Program-made: the position numbers and the translations under genes | Origin: Bisporella sp. PMI_857 | Lineage: Eukaryota; Ascomycota; Leotiomycetes; Helotiales; Helotiaceae | Direction of reading: 5' to 3' | Assembly (NCBI GenBank): GCA_021307315.1 | Contig: JAJSPD010000072.1 | Coordinates: 62,001-126,000, forward strand | DNA length: 64,000 nucleotides | Part shown: positions 10,728 through 23,731 of the stretch, piece after piece | How the letters are laid out: every line of letters begins with the position of its first letter | How positions within the stretch are numbered: position 1 is the stretch's first letter | Notes under the pieces: model-generated | What the model was told of the DNA's origin: nothing | The model's input: only the letters and a program-made list of their open reading frames with translations | Databases searched by the model: none

Positions 10728-12502
10728 ATGGCGGGAAAACCCGAAGTCGACCCTAGATCTACAGCTGGCGATGGCTCTACATTAGCCACCGACAAATCCG
10801 ATAAATCTGGCTCGGAGAATGAGAAGCAGAATGGCTCTGAGCAAGGCATCCAAGAGGGAGGGGCACCAGACGAGAACTTTCCTCGTGGCATAATTCTAGG
10901 GTTTCTGGTGCTGGCTATTATTCTCTCTACATTCCTAATCTCTCTTGATCAGGTAAGCATCCTTTACTTTGCTTCCTCCAGACATACATGCTAACGTTAC
11001 CCAGACAATCATCAGTACGGCAATCCCAAAAATCACGGATGAATTCCACGGTCTCGAAAAAGTATCATGGTACGGCTCAGCATACTTCATGACCTTCGGT
11101 GGCTTCCAGAGCTCGTGGGGCAAAGCATACAAGTACTTTGATCTCAAGTTGACCTTTCTCTTCTCCATCTTCATGTTCGAAATTGGCAGCCTGATCTGCG
11201 GGGTGGCGCCAAATGCGAACGCGCTAATCGCCGGACGAGCAATTGCTGGTTTGGGTGGTGCAGGCATGGCGTCAGGCGGCTTCACCATCATCGCATTGTC
11301 TGCCCTCCCAAGAAACGACCTCTATTCACGGGCTTGGTCGGATCTTCCTATGGTGTGTCTGCCGTGGCCGGCCCGCTCCTTGGCGGTGTCTTCTCAGACA
11401 AAGCTACCTGGAGATGGTGTTTTTATATCAATCTGCCGATTGGAGCTGTTACCGCGGCCATTATTTTATTCTTTTTCAAAACCCCAGAGGAAGCCAAGCC
11501 GGGATATGCGACATGGAAAGAGAAGCTCCTGAATATGGATCCTGTCGGCGTGGTTTTGGCCATGTGTATGATCGTTTGTTTCTTCATAGCCCTTGAGAAG
11601 GGAGGGCAAACCGAAAAATGGAGCTCTAGTGTGGTGATCGGCCTACTTGTCGGCTTTATCGTCATTCTGATTGCTTTGGTGATTTGGGAGTATTACCTGG
11701 ATGAGCGCGCTATGATTCCTAAGCGCATCATGAGAAAACGTGCTATCTGGGCTCCTTCCATGTACATGTTCTTCATTGCCGGCTCTTACTTCATCCTCCT
11801 CTACTATCTCCCGATATACTTCCAAAGCATTGGCGATACCAGCCCTATTGGATCCGGAGTGCGGACCTTGCCTACGGTCATCACCTTTAGTATCACGGCT
11901 ATCCTTGCAGGCGCCTTCGTTGAAAGAACCGGCATTGTCACGCCAACCATGCTTTTTGGTGCTTGTCTCGCAACGGTTGGATGTGGCTTGATTTACACCC
12001 TGGACATCGGCACCTCATCTGGAAAATGGATCGGCTATCAAATCCTCGCTGCCTTCGGTTTCATCGTTCCATGGTTGATCCCCATGAACATTGTTCAAGC
12101 AAATGCAGAACCCCAAGATATATCAACAGTGACCGCTATCATTTTCCGTAAGCAAGTCCCCTCAAACTTTCTAGAAAGTAATCTCACAAATTGGCCTTAG
12201 TTATGCAAAGTGTCGGAGGAGCCTTTAGCATCTCAGCTGCGCAGTCAGCCTTCGTTAATACAATGATCAAAAAGTTAGCAGAGACGGCCCCGCATATCAA
12301 TCCTAGGGTAGTGGTCGCAACAGGGGCAACGCAGATTCGCGAAGCGTTTCCCAATGACATCGACAGTATCCTCCTTGGATATATGGATGGCCTTAAAGCA
12401 ACTTTCGCAATTTCCACCGGAATGATCGGATTTGCGGCTTTGCTTAGCGTTCTCAGTCCCTGGAAGAAACTGCATGGCCAGTCTGCGGCTCCGATGGCGT
12501 GA
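10728..12502 (+). CDS. MFS multidrug/secondary-metabolite efflux transporter, frameshifted
   Basis: A major facilitator of the 14-helix DHA family, the type that exports metabolites from fungal clusters. Three exons: 10728-10952, 11005-12147, 12201-12502, with GTAAGC donors and CAG/TAG acceptors that keep phase. Exon 1 encodes an acidic cytosolic N-terminus followed by helix 1 (residues ~55-75, ending SLDQ). Family motifs are WYGSAYFMTFGG, AGRAIAGLGGAG, then in the next frame VGSSYGVSAVAGPLLGG and WRWCFYINLPIGA. The switch of frame happens around 11305-11313: a normal protein would continue ...LPxKKRPLFTGLVG, so one base appears to be missing. No splice signals explain it. Either the transporter is inactivated or there is a sequencing error. 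About 560 residues once the frame is continuous. It lies at the edge of the polyketide cluster. Confidence 0.85.
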
Positions 12503-14119
12503 ATAGAGTGTACAAATGATACCCAAGGGGAGGTTTTTACCTAGACAGGCTACCCTCTGTGAGGTAGATGTCAAGGGAGGAGTTCTAAATTGCCGTTTTG
12601 GCCCTTTTTCTTGATCACAGGGCTGCGCTACCCTCCACACTTATCAGGAGTCTCAACCTAGACATTGAGCGGCTTCAACCCCTCAATTGACTTGGGTGGA
12701 CGCTGATATTCCAAAATCTAGCTGCTTACGTGCTCTGCCTGGCGTTCCTAGACTAGTCTAGTATTATGTAAGGCAGCGCCTCTGAATGGCCAAGGCAACC
12801 ACTTTACCTGTATTGACCTACAGCTCTACGAGCTACAAGACACTCTCTGCTACGCTCTATTGAGTTCATGTGTACAACGCAACATCTAGCTATATTTAAT
12901 TTTGAGGTTCTCTTTTAAAATAAATGTATTAATATGACCAGCACCTTTATCTTGAACTTTTATCTTTCCGGTGCTCTTTATCATATACTAATTATCCGTT
13001 CCAAGTACATCAACAGCCCTTTCCAGTACATGTCTGCGAACCAAAGATACTATATCCAAATACGAGCCGAGGCCGGACCTGATGACCTGCTTCTTACTCA
13101 TTTGACACCAGGCTCGAAATACACATGCCTTTCCAACTAAGAACGAAAGATCTGGCATTGCCACCCTGCTGCTATCTCAACCTTGGACTGATGCTTGACC
13201 TATCGCATTGTTCACTTTTCAAAGGGCAAAGCCAGCGACGAGCCACTCGAGAAAGCGGAAAAGATTCACATGAGTAGACGATCAAAGGCAAGAGGAGGTT
13301 AGCAAGACAAAGCAATTGCGGCTGATAAGAGCATGGAGGTACAATAATGATAGCCTTGCTGGAGATAATTTCGCGTCCAACCTTTACTTCTTTCTTCAAT
13401 TCTGACGATGACGATGACCTCTCCGACAAAGGCACAGACGAGAGCAATAATCGCAAGAGTGGATATAACGGCGACGGATTAAAAGTCTATATAATGAAGG
13501 ATATTGGTGACCGCTTTTTGATTGAGAACCATCCTGGTTAAGTTTGGAGTGGGTTCAGCTCGTCAGTGCTGTCGATATTTCCTACCATTCCGGATGCCTG
13601 CCTCCCAGATGCGCCTTCGCGTTCCGTGTTGCCTGTATTCACTAAATCCTCCAGCCAATTGTTGCCGTAGGTGATATGGTGATATGTGGTCTTCTCGCGT
13701 TATGACCGGAGCGCCTCCACACTACCCCACTCACGATGGACCTGAATCAGGCCATCTTCGTTTTATTTTGATACCAACACAAGGTGGCAGGCTTACGCAA
13801 TTCCAGGGGTGAACTCAAGATCGGCGGTGACCTGTTACAGCTCATTCCAAGTTTCACGCAATCATTCCTTGTTTATTGTCATCTTGTTATTCGCGCAGCT
13901 TTTCCCAATCTCTGCACTATGATCATGAACTATAATTGGCTCAGGCCCTGGCTCATGGCTACTCTCTTAATTTCATGATTATGCTCGTGGTAGCCGACAC
14001 AAACGTGGTCAAATGCACAGCCCGATTCCACTCATCCCCCACTACTGGAAGTGCCGTATGTAATTAATAAGAGTATCGTTGCTAATTGGACAACTTGTAA
14101 AGATCTTCGACAATCGACG
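12503..14119. other. Intergenic, no gene recognised
   Basis: Short open frames at 12934-13140, 13347-13541 and 13784-13978 lack domains or starts in good context. The stretch is AT-rich in places and I see no transposon ends. Confidence 0.4.
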
Positions 14120-14241
14120 AGTCGGAAGTTTGCACACAAAGCCGAAGTCCGATCCCACCAGCCGAAATCTGCATACCAAGTCGAAATCTGCATACCAAGC
14201 CGAAATCTGCATACAAAGCCGAAATCCGAGCCTACCAGCCG
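14120..14241. repeat. 19-20 bp tandem repeat, about 6 copies
   Basis: Units resemble AGCCGAAATCTGCATACCA, with drift at both ends and best conservation between 14160 and 14215. It sits about 160 bp upstream of the YCII-like gene. Confidence 0.8.
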
Positions 14242-14402
14242 TAATTGAGGTCATGACGTATATTATGACAATTATCGCCCGCACGGCAACGACGATGCAA
14301 CTGTTAATACTATGAGACTTCTCACAGCTTCACTTATAGGATACTACTAGCAAGCCAGCTTCTTTTTGAGATAGTTCCCAGCTCGGTACGCTCTTTACCA
14401 TC

Positions 14403-14846
14403 ATGAGTGAAAAGTACGAATACTTGTTCATCTTCCAGGATTTACCGACCGGGGCTGAGAATCGAAACTTCACGACGGAGTAAGACTCGGCGGAATATGA
14501 TAATGATACTTTCTAATTCGAATTAGTCCTCATGAAGACTTTGTAAGAGAGGTCAAAGAGTTCTGGCTAGGTGGAGGTGGGACAAACTGCCCCCTTCGGA
14601 AAGGAGATACTAACAAACCTTCTGAGGAAAGGCCCCATATTCAAAAATCATCAGGGACGATCAGAACCTCAACAATTCCATGGCAGCTGGGTCTTGCTAC
14701 ACGCAACTTCCGAAGACGAAGCGCGTGAGCTACTTCTGCGCGACCCCTTTACGACGGGAAAAGTCTGGGACTGGGAAAAGGCACAGGTGTTTAATGTTCA
14801 GAGCGGACTGAGAGTAGCTTTGGAAAATTCCCGGTTTGGGAGATAA
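14403..14846 (+). CDS. YCII-related dimeric alpha/beta-barrel protein, 3 exons
   Basis: Exons 14403-14479, 14527-14576 and 14632-14846 join in phase (introns GTAAGA...TTAG and GTGGGA...AAAG; the second has a CTAAC branch site). The protein is about 113 residues: an N-terminal beta strand (KYEYLFIFQDLP), the YCII signature around FWLGGGPIF, then GSWVLLHATSEDEARELL and the typical end DPFTTGKVWDWEKAQVFNV. YCII proteins are small homodimeric ferredoxin-like folds; fungal members are frequent in polyketide clusters, where related folds act as cyclases, isomerases or decarboxylation helpers, but the specific reaction is not known here. The unspliced reading from 14571 would start at a GTG and miss the N-terminal strand, so the spliced form is preferred. 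It is co-directional with the MFS gene upstream. Confidence 0.75.
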
Positions 14847-16094
14847 GTAAAGTGCGAGGGGGTCTTCATCTAAACATAGAGCGTTGCAATTCATATTAGT
14901 GAAGGAAATGGACATCTAATTTATATTCAGAAGATTATTTGTCTTGTCCCAGGAGTATTACGCTAGGCTAAAGCCTGCGTGTTATGTCCTCCTTGGCCTG
15001 GCTTGCATTTCTGATGCAAAATTCAATTGCACACCCGGTCTTCCCCAACTACCCTCCAACCTCTAGCTCGTCTTTCCCCAAGAGTATCCCTTCCCTCCCC
15101 CTTCTTAAACTAGACGTGATTCGCAGATATCAATGAGATCAAGACAAGGCGAAGCAAATTTAAATTGGTATAGCATTGCATTCACTGTTAGATGAAGATT
15201 AACCCAACTCCTAGATCATCCAAGTCAGCATCTTAATATTCACCATAGTCAGATTTTCTAAATTTTCTTTACCCCCTGCTACATCACCGCTCTCTATACA
15301 CAATTTTTCCATCAGACCCAATATAAACATATCTCGGACCCCATCTTCATCTCCTATGACCTTATCACGCTACACAACTACAAGTCGTACTAACGAATCA
15401 AACCACGACGAAACCACATCAGACACGCTGACTTATATCTGCTCTTTGTTACATTATTGGCTATGGGCACATTACATTCATGCTTATTTTAGTGATGGAT
15501 AGCTAGATCTCAAAGACTTCGACATCCAATGCTTGCTCGCCTTGATGCTTATGGAGATTCAATATATAGTCCCGGTGGATTGGAAATTGTATTTACTGCC
15601 CTCTCCACGTTGATAGGCCCAGGTTACATATGTACCATGCTACAAGTGTTAAGATGCCATGAGGGAGATCATTGATTCAACTTCCTCGCCATCTCTCTTG
15701 ACTTCTTCAATTACTATGGAGCTTATAATAGCTCTAGAGCGATTAAGAGGAATAGTTATCAAAGCCTAAGATGCAGTGCCAGAATCATATATATAGACTC
15801 TCTTTGATTCTTGGTACGGAAGGTATTAGGTTATAATGGATGGCCGAGAATGCCCCACAAAATACGGAGAGACTTTGGACACTCGTCATTCTCATGCATT
15901 TGATAGAGGAAGCAATATATTTGAGAACCCAATGATCCATTGGCCAGACTTGCCCTCTCCCCCTCCAAATAAAGGTTATTTAGGGAGGGTGGGGGAGAGC
16001 ATATACTCTACCACTCTCGACAGTAACCTGATCCTTGTTTTCTAGCGTGTGGCAAAAGTTGAAGCTATCCCCCATACAAATGCCTGAAGTAACA
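14847..16094. other. Intergenic, no gene recognised
   Basis: AT-rich stretch with many stops in all frames. No domain, tRNA or transposon end seen. Confidence 0.4.
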
Positions 16095-16735
16095 GTGTCG
16101 GCAACATGCGTGATAAAGTCGATGTCTTCATCTATGGGAGTGGATCAGCAGATCTGTCAGCCGCCACCTGGCTGGCGCGATGTGGTGTCAACGGCAAGAT
16201 ATTTCGTCTACATGTAGTCAATTTAGCGGGCGCTAATTGGTAGTCAGCCTACTCAATTGGACAGCGTCTTGCAGACGACTTCTCGAAAGCCAATTGCATT
16301 TTCCTGACTGGAGATGCGTGCCATACACATTACCAAAGGCCGGACAAGGTATGAATGTTAGTTTGCAAAATGGTTATAATATTGGATGGAAACTTGATTC
16401 GATCCCAAAAGGGCATAATATACCAGAGTTAATGAAGACATGTAACATTGAGCGAGAGTATATAGCCGAGATCTTGATTCATTTTGACAAAGTATGGGCA
16501 AAGTAAATGTCGTCAATGGGCAAGAACAACGCAAATGATACCAATTGTAAGACTGATTTCAGTGAGATTTTTGTCAAAACTAGGCGCTTTCACACTTGGG
16601 TTGATCACCTATAAGGAGCCATCCATAACTCGTGTGAGAGAAAGTAGCGAAGACCTGGCGACAAGTATTACGGTTGGGATGCGACTTCCAAGTGTGCACG
16701 TTATTCGATTCTATGGCGGGAAGGTAATAGAGTAA
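16095..16735 (+). pseudogene. Relic of phenol 2-monooxygenase-like flavoprotein
   Basis: The N-terminal FAD-binding strand is readable near 16110-16235 (KVDVFIYGSGSADL then AATWLARCGVNGK), where an intact enzyme has GAGPAGL. After a stop the frame resumes near 16245 with the C-terminal half of the FAD domain (SIGQRLADDFSKAN, FLTGDACHTH) and then GQGMNVSLQNGYNIGWKL in another frame; 16490-16735 continues with YKEPSITRVRESSEDLA and VGMRLPS, typical of the phenol-hydroxylase dimerisation domain. About 250 central residues are missing and several stops and frame changes interrupt the rest. The changed residues fit C-to-T / G-to-A damage. An intact homologue would hydroxylate a phenol ortho to OH. 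It may once have been a tailoring gene of the cluster. Confidence 0.85.
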
Positions 16736-17874
16736 GCTATAGCTCTAGCTTCTGACAGAAGATGGTGGATTGTGGATTTCAGTGATGATGTGGCTTCTAC
16801 CAAATTGCAATGGATAAGCTATGCGACATGTCAGTTTGCTCACGTCCTAATATAGCCAGCTTGGGGAATATCTCTTTACGGTCACCGGCCCCAAAAACCA
16901 TTTGCCCCCAGGCTCAGATATCGGTAGTTTCATTGAAGTGATTTTAGTCTTGTCTGGCAAACAACCGAAGATACAAGAGGAGCAAACACCCGAGTGTTTC
17001 TACCCAGTGACGGGTAACTGGCAGATGAGAGGTGCGCTTACCCGTAACCTACGTTAAACATCCTGGTGATACGTCTAGACTTACACAGAGTTTGCATCGA
17101 TGATTAGAATTATCATGGTATGCATGGCTATGCGTATGGTTTTTATGGAGTTCACCCCAGGGGAGAGGCCAATCGCCATTGTTCACCTCGATCAATATAA
17201 GTGCTATTACCTTTCACCATCCCTTACTTACTGACTTGCATTCGATGTTTCCATGATACTTAATATGGAGAACCATAATAGTATTAGCGAATTCTTGGAA
17301 GGTTTGCACTTAAGAGGAAATACTACACTTTAATTCAACAATGAACGAGGATCATTCGCTTGGTGTCTTGGGGCAACGTTAGGATTGCTTCCGTGATGAC
17401 AAAATGATAATATACTAATATCGAATAGGAAATTAGAGATGCGAGGAGAAGAAACATACTACAGCGTGGTCGCATCCAACTTGACGGCCTGTGCATATAT
17501 TGATTCACGGCCAACACATCCCTCACCAAGACAGAGTCCAGATATCACGTATTATGAGCTCCCAAGGAGAGGAATCATTGTCACTAATGCGCCTAGCTAT
17601 AAGCTAAGTCGGCAGTGGTAGTGGGTTCACCTATGGATGATTTATACGCGTCCTCTTTATGGATATGGAACAAATGCAGTACAGAAATAATTTTATTCAG
17701 TCTTGAAACTAACTACTTGATTTCCAGCACTTGAGGGATCTGAGTCAAGGTGAGACGCATAAGCAATAAGTTATGTCGCGTCAAATCGAGGAATCAAAGT
17801 TGTTCAAACCCTCCAGATACTACGCGTCGAAAGTGTAGAGCATATCGTGCGCCCATCTCCGGAAGGTGCCAAAT
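16736..17874. other. Intergenic, no gene recognised
   Basis: No supported coding region. It separates the phenol-hydroxylase relic (+) from the 3' end of the halogenase (-). Confidence 0.4.
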
Positions 17875-20021
<2,147 letters not shown>

Positions 20022-20694
20022 TTAGGTCTTACAAGTAAATCGAAGAAAAGTTTAGATAGATGATAAGGAAGTCAGTTATACCAACTAAAGTTGAAACAGA
20101 AGGATCAGTGAGTAGAAGTACAAAATCAAAGACGGGGTCGGAACGGAGGCGTAGGAGACGCAAGCAATTATATTTCCACTAGCTCCCTTTTATCTAGATG
20201 CCGAAGAGGGTTGTCCGAGAGAATTAGGAGGAAAACGTCCCATAATTCCTTAACACGCCACCAAAATAGTCAGTCAAAGGTCGGATCATGTACAGACCAG
20301 CATGACGTCGCATATTTGTACCCAGTCTCCGGTAAAATCCAAGCTTCACTTCTGCGTGTTCTATTATAGCCAGAAGGTTCCTTTGCCGATCTGATACTGT
20401 ACGATTCTAGCAGCTGAAGCATAGCGGGATCCGAAGACTGACAAACCCTGCCTGCTGCTTTCTGGCGCAGAAAAGAGCTGCCAGACCGATCGCAATTTCT
20501 GGCCGGTTATCTGCGCCTGATGTAATAGACGTACACTGGCTGCAGGAGGACGGACGATTTTCCTGCGCTATCAGAGTTCTTTTTCTTCTTACTAATGACA
20601 CCTATTCCGGAGTATACATTCGGGCGGGAGAACAGGAAATAACCACTACTTACGCTTAAGCGAGTCTCATGCGAATAATTCTCAAAAACGATAG

Positions 20695-21345
20695 ATATAA
20701 CGGTAAATATCTCGGATACTACCAAAAGGTCGATTAGTATCACACGTACCACCTTTTCATTTGGAGTCTATCACAGATACCACTTTTTAAAGTACAAGTA
20801 TTATAACTGTAACAGAAAGAGGGCAGCAGGAGGGATCGCAATATAACAGGTAAGAACACGTGACTAGCCATGTAGTTGCAACGGTGATGTATTGATATCA
20901 GAAGTATGCTTGTAAGTCTAACAGGAGGACTCGAGCTTGCCTTCCTCCAGGGAACTCTAGCTCTCCCTTATATCCCATAACAGTGCTCAACAGTGCTGTA
21001 TCCTTGACCTACGGAACCACCGAGTTCTAGAGGTCGGTATCCCCGAAAAGTATTCTATCAATCGGAGCCCACAATAGTCTAGACTATACGCCTCCATAGT
21101 GGCTGTAGGTCTTCGGCTGGCTGTCGGCTCGCTTACAGCTAACCGTTCCTAACCGTCCTGGCTGTCACACCCTAACCGACTTCGGCTGTCAAACCCTAAC
21201 CGACTCTGGCTGTTACAGTTATTACGTTTTTATAATTTGCCAAGACAAAAAAAATGGTGTCCGAGATAAACTCCAAATAAAAAGGCGGTATCCGTGATAT
21301 AATTGCAAAAACAGGTGGTATCCGAGATATTTGCCCTAGATATAA
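20695..21345. mobile_element. TIR element with a solo LTR inserted
   Basis: Inverted repeats of about 90 bp at 20701-20789 and 21246-21335 (both reading inward as AAATATCTCGGATACYACC with GGAGTYTATC further in) mark a non-autonomous DNA transposon of about 240 bp. It has been split by a 410-bp LTR at 20808-21217. A partial third copy of the end lies at 22795-22875. Confidence 0.75.
20808..21217. mobile_element. Solo LTR, TGTAACAG...TGTTACA family, copy 1
   Basis: Starts TGTAACAGAAAGAGGGCAGC and ends TGTTACA. The five flanking bases are not a direct duplication (ATAAC / GTTAT). Related copies: 23419-23731, 44154-44747, 48218-48548 and 51630-52238. No internal retrotransposon genes remain. Confidence 0.75.
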
Positions 21346-21457
21346 ATAGTATCTGTCATTGCAGATTTCTAAACTTAATAAATCCTACAGGTTCTCTTTA
21401 AACCTGACAGCCTTCCAGAGCTATCTATTACGTCGTCGCGTCATTCTTAAGGCCGAT

Positions 21458-22372
21458 ATGGCTTCACCTACAAAATTTGAGTTCTCGACTTCGCAGTTCC
21501 TCGAGGATATTCGGACGACGGCAGCTGCAATTGGTGCTCCCTTTTCCGAGTCGACAACCCGTAAAGTACTTGATGTTTTCACAGAACAATTCAAAGATGG
21601 AGGCATTGTCTTGCGTACATCGAATCAAGCAACGTCGAAGTTAGATTATCGCTCTTTCATGCGGAAGAAGACTGATATCATGTCTTTGGCGCTGGGCGAA
21701 GGATTTATAGAGAAAGATGATCCTTTGAATGACTTGATAGCCTCATGGAGTGCTCTTTATGATGGAAGACCTGAAGCATCATGTGATTTTTCAGCTGATG
21801 GTGGCTTGGCCAAGATCTGGCTGTTCTTTGGAGCTATACGTCCTTTGGATGAAATCCTTGCAGCGCCGGGAGTGCCCGAATCAATACGTCGCCATGGACC
21901 TACATTTCACAGTCTAGGACTTACGGACGTCCAGCACATTGCTGTTGACTATCACCGGCGCAGTATTAATCTTTATTTTGCCTACTTTGGAGAAACTACA
22001 CAAGAGCGAGCTGCTGCATTAACGAAGCTTGCTCAACCTGAACCTCCCAACGATACTTGGTTCAAGCAAATGAGTGATTGGCTTCCGCAAGATGGTACTC
22101 CTTTTGCTGTCACATTGACACTTGATGGGGCAATTAAAAGGGTGTGTTTTTATGCTCTACGAGGCCTTCCGGAAGAGGCTGAAAAGGTTGATCCAACTAT
22201 AACAAAATTTTGGTCTGCAGCTCCTTGTCATGACGAAGATAATTTCAAGACCTTGGGTTGGTCATTCGGCGGTGAGCCATATTTGAAAACAGAGCGAGGG
22301 TATGCTGGAAACATCGCGGCTTTTGGCGAGTATTGGGGGGTGTTCCCTGACTCTTTAGAGGCGACAGCATAG
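21458..22372 (+). CDS. ABBA-type aromatic prenyltransferase (NphB/CloQ-like)
   Basis: 304 residues from the ATG at 21458 (the frame is open from 21359, but family proteins start close to MASPTKFEF). The length and pattern fit the soluble ABBA-barrel prenyltransferases of the CloQ/NphB group, known from Streptomyces and a small set of fungi: LEDIRTTAAAIGAPF near the N-terminus, VLRTSNQATSKLDYRSF, LIASWSALYDGRPEASCDF, WLFFGAIRPLDEILAAPG and a C-terminal GYAGNIAAFGEYWGVFP. These enzymes attach a dimethylallyl, geranyl or longer chain to a phenolic or other aromatic acceptor, and unlike UbiA enzymes they lack the DDxxD motif and membrane segments; neither is visible here. There is no intron and no lesion. 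Its place between a halogenase and an NR-PKS suggests it prenylates the polyketide. The TIR element with inserted LTR ends about 110 bp upstream of the ATG and may include its promoter. Confidence 0.85.
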   Translation: MASPTKFEFSTSQFLEDIRTTAAAIGAPFSESTTRKVLDVFTEQFKDGGIVLRTSNQATSKLDYRSFMRKKTDIMSLALGEGFIEKDDPLNDLIASWSALYDGRPEASCDFSADGGLAKIWLFFGAIRPLDEILAAPGVPESIRRHGPTFHSLGLTDVQHIAVDYHRRSINLYFAYFGETTQERAAALTKLAQPEPPNDTWFKQMSDWLPQDGTPFAVTLTLDGAIKRVCFYALRGLPEEAEKVDPTITKFWSAAPCHDEDNFKTLGWSFGGEPYLKTERGYAGNIAAFGEYWGVFPDSLEATA

Positions 22373-23418
22373 AACCTCGCATACGTTGTATGTTGGTAGA
22401 AGGCTAGTTACTATGGCCTGACACATTTTCAGGCACTCTCAAGTGATGCTCCTCCTATAGCTAGTCTTTTTCTATGTCTCTTCATCCTCTCCTCCTCTCC
22501 TAGGGGTGATTATGCAGGTTCGCCTCCAGTTTAGTCTACACAGGAATCGAACTTACCGTTCTGCCCTATTAGCGAGTCCATCGCACTCAGATCGTGTATT
22601 CAAAAATTGCGTGCCGTTCTACTAGTAGTATAAATACTCCACGTGTTAAGCGGTACCCGTGTTGGGAAAGTGCTTAGTTATCTTCAAAAGTTGGATGTAG
22701 CAAAATCACACAATTCATCCTTTTAATTGTGCGGTAGACGGGGCTCGTTGATTAAGGGTTGTCCCGATTTTATGTGATAGTTGCCAAACTAAATTTTATT
22801 TATTTTTACGGCAAATATCTCAAATATCATCAAAAGGTGCTCATATTTCTGAAATACCACTTTTTTATTTGATATGGCATGAACTAACGACCAACGTGCA
22901 ACAACGCAAAATGGGGTGTTGGTATGGTCCTGAGTTAATGGGGGAGTGAATGGGGGAGTGAACAAAGGGGTGTGAATGGGAGGGTGAATGGAGGAGTGAA
23001 CAAAGGACTCAGTCACATGACCACCTGTAGCATATAAGAGAACGCATTGTAGCAGTAGTAGCAATCATGAACTTTTACCACATTCTACTTACCAGCAACC
23101 ACGTATCAAGTACGCGGCGTTGCTACAAGTGGAGTGGTACCTCATGGGGTAATCAAATATAATAATTAATCAAATTACAAATCGCAAATCGCAATTAGAA
23201 ATCGGTTTACAAAAAGCTTAGAGATTTTTTACTTTTTTAATAGTACTAAAGCGGAGTTCATGTTTGAAGCGCAAAAACAGTAACAGGATCTAGCATTCGG
23301 TTCTAGACGTAGCATATATCGGGCACACATGTGCGAACACCGGTAGGCCGAAGTCTGTATCTTTTAATCGTCAATAGAAAATATAGGTAAGCTGGTAGTG
23401 ATAAAATTGGATGATGTG
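22373..23418. other. Intergenic with repeats
   Basis: Contains a partial TIR end at 22795-22875 matching the element at 20695-21345, a purine-rich minisatellite at 22935-23010, a dispersed repeat at 23073-23144 that matches 35636-35706 in reverse complement, and 23263-23305 that matches 26261-26309. No gene seen. Confidence 0.55.
22935..23010. repeat. Purine-rich imperfect tandem repeat
   Basis: Imperfect units of 12-13 bp resembling GGGGGAGTGAAT and AACAAAGG. No coding meaning on either strand. Confidence 0.7.
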
Positions 23419-23731
23419 TGTAACAGAAAGAGGGCAGCAGGAGGGATTGCAATATAACAGGTGAGAACACGTGACTGGCGATGTGGTTGCAATAGTGATG
23501 AATTGATATCAGAAGTATGCTTGTAAGTCTAACAGGAGAAAAACTCAAGCTTGCTTTGTTCAGAGGGCTCTAGCTGTTCCTTATATCTTTTAACTGTGTA
23601 GTAGCAGTGAGCCTGTGGCTGGCCATGGGCGGAGCGTGCCGCTTGCAGCCCTGAAAGTACTACAGCTGAAAGCCTTCGGCTGGCTGTTAGGCTGTCACGA
23701 TGGCCGTCTTAAACCGACCCTAGCTGTTACA
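23419..23731. mobile_element. Solo LTR, TGTAACAG...TGTTACA family, copy 2
   Basis: Same 5' end as the 20808 copy (TGTAACAGAAAGAGGGCAGC) and ends CTGTTACA. 313 bp. No clear target duplication. Confidence 0.75.

Noticed and set aside
22505..22600. tRNA-like segment (minus strand contains AGTTCGATTCC)
   Set aside because: The B-box-like sequence is present, but no A box, acceptor stem or cloverleaf could be paired.
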